From: an uncultured Gammaproteobacteria bacterium
Lineage (GTDB): Bacteria; Pseudomonadota; Gammaproteobacteria; Halothiobacillales; Halothiobacillaceae
Assembly: GCA_938004235.1 (NCBI GenBank)
Contig: CALKWL010000348.1
Span: forward strand, 1-9,887
Length of the DNA: 9,887 bases
Direction: 5' to 3'
The stretch's first letter is position 1. Each line of letters opens with the position of its first letter. The translations under genes and the position numbers were made by a program. Below the pieces are notes generated by a model. The model searched no databases, was not told the origin of the DNA, and saw nothing but the letters and a program-made list of their open reading frames with translations. Below are positions 5,856-9,887 of this stretch, one piece after another.

Positions 5856-8027
5856 ATGCACCAAGCTCTAGACCCGTCTCTCGAACGCCTGCTTGCAGGA
5901 TGCCATCACGACCCGTTCAGCGTGCTGGGTCGTCATCCCGATGCCGAGGGGCGCGTCATCGTGCGCGCCCTGCTGCCCGAGTTACGCGCGGTACGCTTTG
6001 CCCACAACGACGCAGCGCTGGACAGCATTGACGCGCGCGGCCTGTGGTGTTTCGAAGGCGACGCGCATAGCGTCCCCTCGCATTACAGCCTGGTCTGTAC
6101 CAACCATGACGGGCACGAATTCACCATCATCGACCCCTACACTTTCCAACCCCTGCTGGGTGAGCTGGATCTGCACCTGTTCGGCGAAGGCAGCCACTGG
6201 TACGCCTACCGCATGTTGGGCGCCCATGCGCAGCGTGTGGATGATATTGACGGCGTGCGTTTTGCCGTCTGGGCGCCGAGCGCCGAGCGCGTCAGCGTGG
6301 TCGGCGACTTCAACCAGTGGGATGGTCGCCGCCACATGATGCGCGTGCGCGGCGGCAGCGGCGTCTGGGAGCTCTTCATCCCCGGCCTGTGCGTCGGCGA
6401 TCTGTACAAATTCGAAATCCGCAACCGCGACAGCGGCGCAATCATGGTCAAGATCGACCCCTATGCCGCGCAATTTGAAACCCGCCCAGGCACCGCCGCC
6501 ATGGTGGCCGCCAACACCCAACACACGTGGAATGACCATCAGTGGATGGAGCAGCGCGGCAACGGCGGCTGGCTACAGCGCCCGATGTCGATTTACGAGC
6601 TGCACCTCGGTTCCTGGCGTCGCGGCGAAGACGACCGTTTTCTGAACTACCGCGAGCTGGCGCACCAACTGGTGGACTACCTCAAGCCGCTGGGCTTCAC
6701 CCACATCGAACTGCTGCCGATCACCGAGCACCCGCTCGACGACTCTTGGGGCTATCAGACCACCGGCTACTTCGCCCCCACCGCGCGCCACGGTACGCCG
6801 GACGACTTCCGCTATTTTGTCGATCATTGCCATCGGAACGGTATCGGCATCATTCTCGACTGGGCACCCGGGCACTTCCCCAAGGACGACTGGGCGCTGG
6901 CGCGCTTCGACGGCAGCGCGCTGTACGAACATGAAGACCCGCGTCGCGGCGAACACCGCGACTGGGGCACGCTGATCTTCAACTACGACCGCAATGAAGT
7001 GCGCAACTTCCTGCTCGCCTCAGCGGTGCACTGGTTGCAGGAATACCATCTTGACGGCCTGCGCGTGGATGCCGTAGCCTCCATGCTCTACCTCGACTAC
7101 TCGCGCGACCCACACGACTGGCTGCCCAACCAGTACGGCGGCAAGGAAAACATCGGCGCGATTGAGTTCCTGCGCGAGCTGAACTGCGTGGTGCACGACC
7201 AGTTCCCCGGCGCCAGCGTGATTGCCGAAGAATCCACCGCCTGGCCGGGCGTAACGCGCCCCACCGACCATGGCGGCCTCGGCTTCACCATGAAATGGAA
7301 CATGGGCTGGATGCACGACATTCTCAGCTACATGAAAAACGAGCCGATTCACCGCCAATATCAGCACAATCAGCTCACCTTTGGCCTGCTTTACGCCTTT
7401 ACCGAGAACTTCGTCCTACCCTTCTCCCATGACGAAGTGGTACACGGCAAAGGCTCAATGCTCGGCAAGATGCCCGGCGACGAGTGGCAGCGTTTCGCCA
7501 ACCTGCGCCTGCTCTACGCCATGATGTGGAGCTACCCTGGCAAGAAGCTGCTGTTCATGGGCGGCGAGTTCGGCCAGGTGGCGGAGTGGAAATTCTCCGG
7601 CCAGCTCGAATGGTGGGTGACGCAATTCCCACTCCATGCCGGGATGCAGAAACTGATCGCCGACCTCAACCGCCTGTACGTCGGCGAAAGTGCCCTGCAC
7701 GCGCGCGATTTCGACTGGGATGGTTTCCACTGGCTGGACTGCACCGATGCCAGCCGCTCCATCCTCAGCTACATTCGCCAGCACGGCGAACGCAGCATGG
7801 TTGTGGCCTTGAATTTCACCCCCGTGGTGCGCGACGGCTATCGGCTTGGCGTACCCAGCGCCGGAAGCTACCGCGTACTGCTGAATTCCGATGCCGAAGT
7901 CTACGGCGGCAGCAATGTCGGGCTGGTTGAGGCGCAATCAGAAAACGTGCCGTGGATGGGCATGGAGCACTCCATCGTGCTCACCCTACCGCCGCTGGGC
8001 GCGCTGTATTTGCAGCGTGTTGGTTGA
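5856..8027 (+). CDS. glgB: 1,4-alpha-glucan branching enzyme (GH13)
   Basis: GlgB cuts alpha-1,4 chains and re-attaches them as alpha-1,6 branches on growing glycogen. The 723-aa protein is the long form with two N-terminal beta-sandwich modules: about 15-110, starting HHDPFSVLGRH, and a CBM48 at about 132-215 with VRFAVWAPSAERVSVVGDFN. The GH13 barrel follows from about 245 (SIYELHLGSWRR). Conserved region I is LDWAPGHF with Asp335; the nucleophile is Asp405 in DGLRVDAV, the acid/base Glu458 in VIAEES, and the stabiliser Asp526 in FSHDEVVHG. As I recall, these three numbers equal those of E. coli GlgB, showing no indels up to that point. A C-terminal all-beta domain ends in LPPLGALYLQRVG. 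The ATG at 5856 has AGGA 9 nt upstream. It is the first gene of a plus-strand pair with glgA, separated by 346 nt of hairpin-rich spacer, so the two may be independently expressed. Confidence 0.97.
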   Translation: MHQALDPSLERLLAGCHHDPFSVLGRHPDAEGRVIVRALLPELRAVRFAHNDAALDSIDARGLWCFEGDAHSVPSHYSLVCTNHDGHEFTIIDPYTFQPLLGELDLHLFGEGSHWYAYRMLGAHAQRVDDIDGVRFAVWAPSAERVSVVGDFNQWDGRRHMMRVRGGSGVWELFIPGLCVGDLYKFEIRNRDSGAIMVKIDPYAAQFETRPGTAAMVAANTQHTWNDHQWMEQRGNGGWLQRPMSIYELHLGSWRRGEDDRFLNYRELAHQLVDYLKPLGFTHIELLPITEHPLDDSWGYQTTGYFAPTARHGTPDDFRYFVDHCHRNGIGIILDWAPGHFPKDDWALARFDGSALYEHEDPRRGEHRDWGTLIFNYDRNEVRNFLLASAVHWLQEYHLDGLRVDAVASMLYLDYSRDPHDWLPNQYGGKENIGAIEFLRELNCVVHDQFPGASVIAEESTAWPGVTRPTDHGGLGFTMKWNMGWMHDILSYMKNEPIHRQYQHNQLTFGLLYAFTENFVLPFSHDEVVHGKGSMLGKMPGDEWQRFANLRLLYAMMWSYPGKKLLFMGGEFGQVAEWKFSGQLEWWVTQFPLHAGMQKLIADLNRLYVGESALHARDFDWDGFHWLDCTDASRSILSYIRQHGERSMVVALNFTPVVRDGYRLGVPSAGSYRVLLNSDAEVYGGSNVGLVEAQSENVPWMGMEHSIVLTLPPLGALYLQRVG

Positions 8028-8041
8028 ACTTAGCCGCAGGG

Positions 8042-8057
8042 ATCCCAGAGGGATTTT
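8042..8057 (+). terminator. possible weak terminator after glgB
   Basis: ATCCC-AGA-GGGAT (8042-8054) followed by TTT (run of four T from 8054) lies 15 nt after the glgB stop. The stem is only 5 Watson-Crick pairs with a 3-nt loop, extendable by G-U pairs, and the T tract is short, so termination would be inefficient at best. Confidence 0.3.
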
Positions 8058-8081
8058 ACATTCCATCTCGTTTTCCAATAT

Positions 8082-8110
8082 GTATGGGCGCATTAGCGAA
8101 GCGCATCCGC
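8082..8110 (-). repeat. REP-like repeat, copy 1
   Basis: The reverse complement starts GCGGATGCGCTTCGCTAA and ends GCGCCCATAC. It matches copy 2 (8299-8328) at about 22 of 30 aligned columns, including an 11-base identical core CGCTTCGCTAA, in inverse orientation. The core resembles CGCTTCGCTAA/CGCTTCGCTTA intergenic repeats that I recall from many beta- and gammaproteobacteria. Its outer end overlaps the first hairpin (8105-8140). Confidence 0.55.
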
Positions 8111-8249
8111 TTGCTGAAATACCTGTTTCAGCAAGCGGATAAGCGGGACAGGGATGTCCCGCACGCAAATCAATCACGCAAGTGATTGATTTGTCGAGAT
8201 CGAATCCGGGCTCGATCGGGCTGAAAAACTCATGAATGAGTTTTTCAGC
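8105..8249. repeat. array of five adjacent hairpins
   Basis: Five inverted repeats follow one another with only 2-4 nt between them. (1) 8105-8140: 15-bp perfect stem, 6-nt loop TACCTG. (2) 8143-8162: 8-bp perfect stem GCGGGACA, loop GGGA. (3) 8166-8193: 12-bp perfect stem, loop GCAA. (4) 8198-8217: 6-bp stem GATCGA, 8-nt loop. (5) 8220-8249: 13-bp perfect stem, loop TGAA. About 108 of 145 nt are in stems. The stems do not resemble each other in sequence, so this is not a simple tandem repeat. Loops 2 and 3 fit the GNRA tetraloop rule on the plus strand, hinting at RNA-level folding. Hairpin 5 has an A tract and a T tract and could terminate weakly. It lies between glgB and glgA, so a processing, stabilising or attenuating role for that transcript is possible; a mobile structured element is the alternative. 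Confidence 0.8.
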
Positions 8250-8298
8250 ATCCTGGCATTGCGCCGAATGATTTAGGTCGATGCGCGTGCCCCATGCG

Positions 8299-8328
8299 GC
8301 GGGTTACGCTTCGCTAACCTGCCCTAAC
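8299..8328 (+). repeat. REP-like repeat, copy 2
   Basis: Begins GCGGGTTACGCTTCGCTAAC and ends CTGCCCTAAC. GGCGGGTTA (8298-8306) pairs with TAACCTGCC (8315-8323) with one G-U, around an 8-nt loop. It forms an inverted pair with copy 1 at 8082-8110, bracketing the hairpin array. Confidence 0.6.
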
Positions 8329-8361
8329 CAAGGGCTGTATTTTCTGCGGCAAAAATAGTTT

Positions 8362-8366
8362 AAGGA
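8362..8366 (+). promoter_or_regulatory. ribosome-binding site of glgA
   Basis: AAGGA ends 7 nt before the ATG at 8374. An in-frame TAG at 8356-8358 lies just upstream, so 8374 is the first possible ATG of this frame and the start is fixed. Confidence 0.85.
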
Positions 8367-8373
8367 CATATCC

Positions 8374-9842
8374 ATGCGCGTTCTATTTGCAACCTCTGAA
8401 ATTCATCCGCTGATGAAAACGGGCGGCCTGGCGGATGTGTCGGCCAGCCTGCCGCACGCACTGTTCGAGCGCGACGTGGACATACGCCTGGTGATGCCGG
8501 CCTATGCCGACACCCTCACCCGCCTCAAATCCTGGCAGGTGATGAGCGAACTTAACCTTGGCGCCTTTGGCATGGCTCGCCTGCTCAGAAGCAAGATGCC
8601 GGACAGTCCGGTGCCGCTCTACCTCATCGAGCACCCGGATTTCAGCACGCGCAGCGGCAACCCCTACAACGACACCACCGGACACGCTTGGCCGGACAAC
8701 GCCGAGCGCTTCACCCTGTTCAGCCGCGCCTGCGAAATGCTGGCGCTCAATCAAGCCATGCTCGACTGGCAACCGGACATTGTGCACGGCAACGATTGGC
8801 AAACCGGTATTTTGCTATCACTACTGCGCGAAAATCCGCTGGCGCCGCCCAGTCTTATCACCATCCACAACCTTGCCTATCAGGGCGTGTTCAGCCGCAC
8901 CACCTTCGACCAACTTGAGCTGCCGCAAACCCTGTGGCGACCCGATGCTATTGAGCACTGGGGCGAGATGAACTGCCTCAAGGCCGGCCTGAACGCCGCA
9001 CGCAAGATCGCTACCGTCAGCCCGACCTATGCGCATGAAATCCAGACCCCGGCATTTGGCGCCGGCCTGGACGGTTTGCTGCGTGATCGTCAGGCGGACG
9101 TCGTCGGCATGGTTAACGGCATTGACATGGAAGCGTGGAACCCGGCGAATGACCCTTATCTTGCCGCGCCTTATGATCTCGACACGCTCCAGGATAAAGC
9201 GCTCAACAAACTGGCGCTGCAAAGCGAAATGGGACTGACGACCGACGCAGATGCCCTGCTGATCGGCATGGTCGGACGCATGGCCGAACAAAAGGGACTG
9301 GATGTCGTGCTGGCCGCCGCCGACCGCATGATGCAGCTGCCGGTGCAACTCGCCATCCTTGGCGGCGGCGAGCAATCGCTGGAAACCGGCTTCAAGACCG
9401 TGATGCAGCGCTATCCCGGTCGCGTCAGCGTGCACCTCGGTTACAACGAAGGTCTCGCCCACCGCATTGAAGCAGGCAGCGACGTTTTCCTCATGCCCTC
9501 GCGCTTCGAGCCCTGCGGCCTGAACCAGCTCTACAGCCTGCGTTATGGCACGCCGCCCATCGTGCATGGAGTTGGCGGGTTGAATGACACTGTGGTTGAC
9601 ACCTATGCAGGCACGCTTGCCGACGGCACAGCAAACGGCTTTGTCATGCGCAACCTGGACGTCAACGCCATTTTGTGGGGCGTGGGTCGTGCGTTAGAGT
9701 TTTATCAGCAACCCGAGGTCTGGAAAACCCTGCAAGCCCACGGCATGATCCAGGACTTCGGCTGGGGCGCCGGCGCCCAGCACTATCTTGAGCTTTACCA
9801 GGAACTTGCCTCGCCTGAGGCGCAGGTCGCCCCCCCTCCCCG
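8374..9842 (+). CDS. glgA: glycogen synthase (ADP-glucose type, GT5), 3' end cut off by contig end
   Basis: GlgA transfers glucose from ADP-glucose to the non-reducing end of alpha-1,4-glucan. The frame is open from 8374 and has no stop before the contig ends. 489 codons precede the adapter at 9843, after which the reading RKSTRLNSSHVSQ is adapter translation and must be discarded. The GT-B fold is complete: MRVLFATSEIHPLMKTGGLADV with the ADP-glucose loop KTGGL at 15-19, HGNDW (138-142), VNGID (247-251), VGRMAEQKGLD with Arg302 and Lys307, and PSRFEPCGLNQLYSLRYGTPPIV with Glu379 and Cys381. The E. coli enzyme is 477 aa and this sequence passes the usual C-terminal FGWGAGAQHYLELYQEL (about 462-478), so probably only a short tail is missing. 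The last codons before the adapter are a C-rich run (VAPPP) that may be low-quality sequence. Motif spacing shows no frameshift. Confidence 0.96.
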
Positions 9843-9887
9843 AGATCGGAAGAGCACACGTCTGAACTCCAGTCACGTCAGTCAATC
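9843..9887 (+). other. Illumina TruSeq adapter and index remnant (right end)
   Basis: 9843-9876 is the 34-nt TruSeq adapter (starts AGATCGGAAGAGCACACGTC), followed by an 8-nt index GTCAGTCA and ATC, the start of the constant sequence after the index. It is the inverse of 1-43. It creates false reading frames, for example one on the minus strand containing VQTCALPIS and the plus-strand extension of glgA. Confidence 0.98.

Larger units (their letters stand above)
8028..8373. other. glgB-glgA spacer, hairpin-rich
   Basis: The 346-nt non-coding spacer holds, in order: a weak terminator-like hairpin after glgB (8042-8057); a REP-like repeat on the minus strand (8082-8110); five back-to-back hairpins (8105-8249); about 48 nt without visible structure (8250-8297); a second REP-like repeat on the plus strand (8299-8328); a small GCCCT/AGGGC stem (8321-8335); and the glgA leader with its ribosome-binding site. 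Short open frames crossing it overlap the hairpins and lack protein-like features. I found no clear promoter for glgA. Confidence 0.75.

Noticed and set aside
8220..8249. A strong rho-independent terminator
   Set aside because: The stem is AT-rich with the T run inside the stem rather than after it, and no U tract follows, so it is kept only as part of the hairpin array.
8105..8249. CRISPR array
   Set aside because: The hairpins do not share a repeat sequence and there are no regular spacers.
8028..8373. A small gene between glgB and glgA
   Set aside because: The frames here overlap the hairpins, have no good ribosome-binding site and show no protein-like pattern.
9662..9885. Short minus-strand frames at the right end
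   Set aside because: They begin in the adapter (MCSSDL, VQTCALPIS) and run antisense to glgA.
1..9887. Transposon or linear plasmid with terminal inverted repeats
   Set aside because: The repeats are sequencing adapter.

Overview
The window is a contig of about 9.8 kb from a proteobacterium, most likely a gammaproteobacterium. It carries a nearly complete glycogen (alpha-1,4/1,6-glucan) metabolism cluster. The lineage is inferred from three things: an E. coli-type branching enzyme whose catalytic residues fall at the E. coli positions, close E. coli-like landmarks in GlgC and GlgA, and REP-type intergenic repeats of a kind familiar from gammaproteobacteria. Genus cannot be decided from the sequence. 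Both ends (1-43 and 9843-9887) are Illumina TruSeq adapter with index and are not biological, so the genomic sequence is about 44-9842.

Layout. On the minus strand, reading right to left: glgC (ADP-glucose pyrophosphorylase, 5689-4418), a 211-bp gap with one REP element, a GH57 alpha-glucan-active enzyme (4206-2476), malQ (amylomaltase, 2479-959, overlapping the GH57 stop by 4 nt), a repeat-bearing spacer (691-958), and a Uma2-family endonuclease-fold gene (690-124). On the plus strand: glgB (branching enzyme, 5856-8027), a 346-bp spacer full of hairpins (8028-8373), and glgA (glycogen synthase, from 8374 and running off the contig end). The 166-bp space 5690-5855 between glgC and glgB is a divergent control region.

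How it works together. GlgC makes ADP-glucose from glucose-1-phosphate and ATP, GlgA extends alpha-1,4 chains from it, and GlgB adds alpha-1,6 branches. The GH57 enzyme and MalQ are translationally coupled and would cut, transfer and recycle linear glucans. No glgX or glgP is visible. Uma2 is probably an unrelated neighbour.

The genes are ordinary. The unexplained structure is in the spacers: five consecutive hairpins separated by only 2-4 nt between glgB and glgA, flanked by an inverted pair of REP-like repeats, and two roughly 92-bp elements with matching inverted termini between malQ and uma2. I see no evidence of a new multi-gene system.
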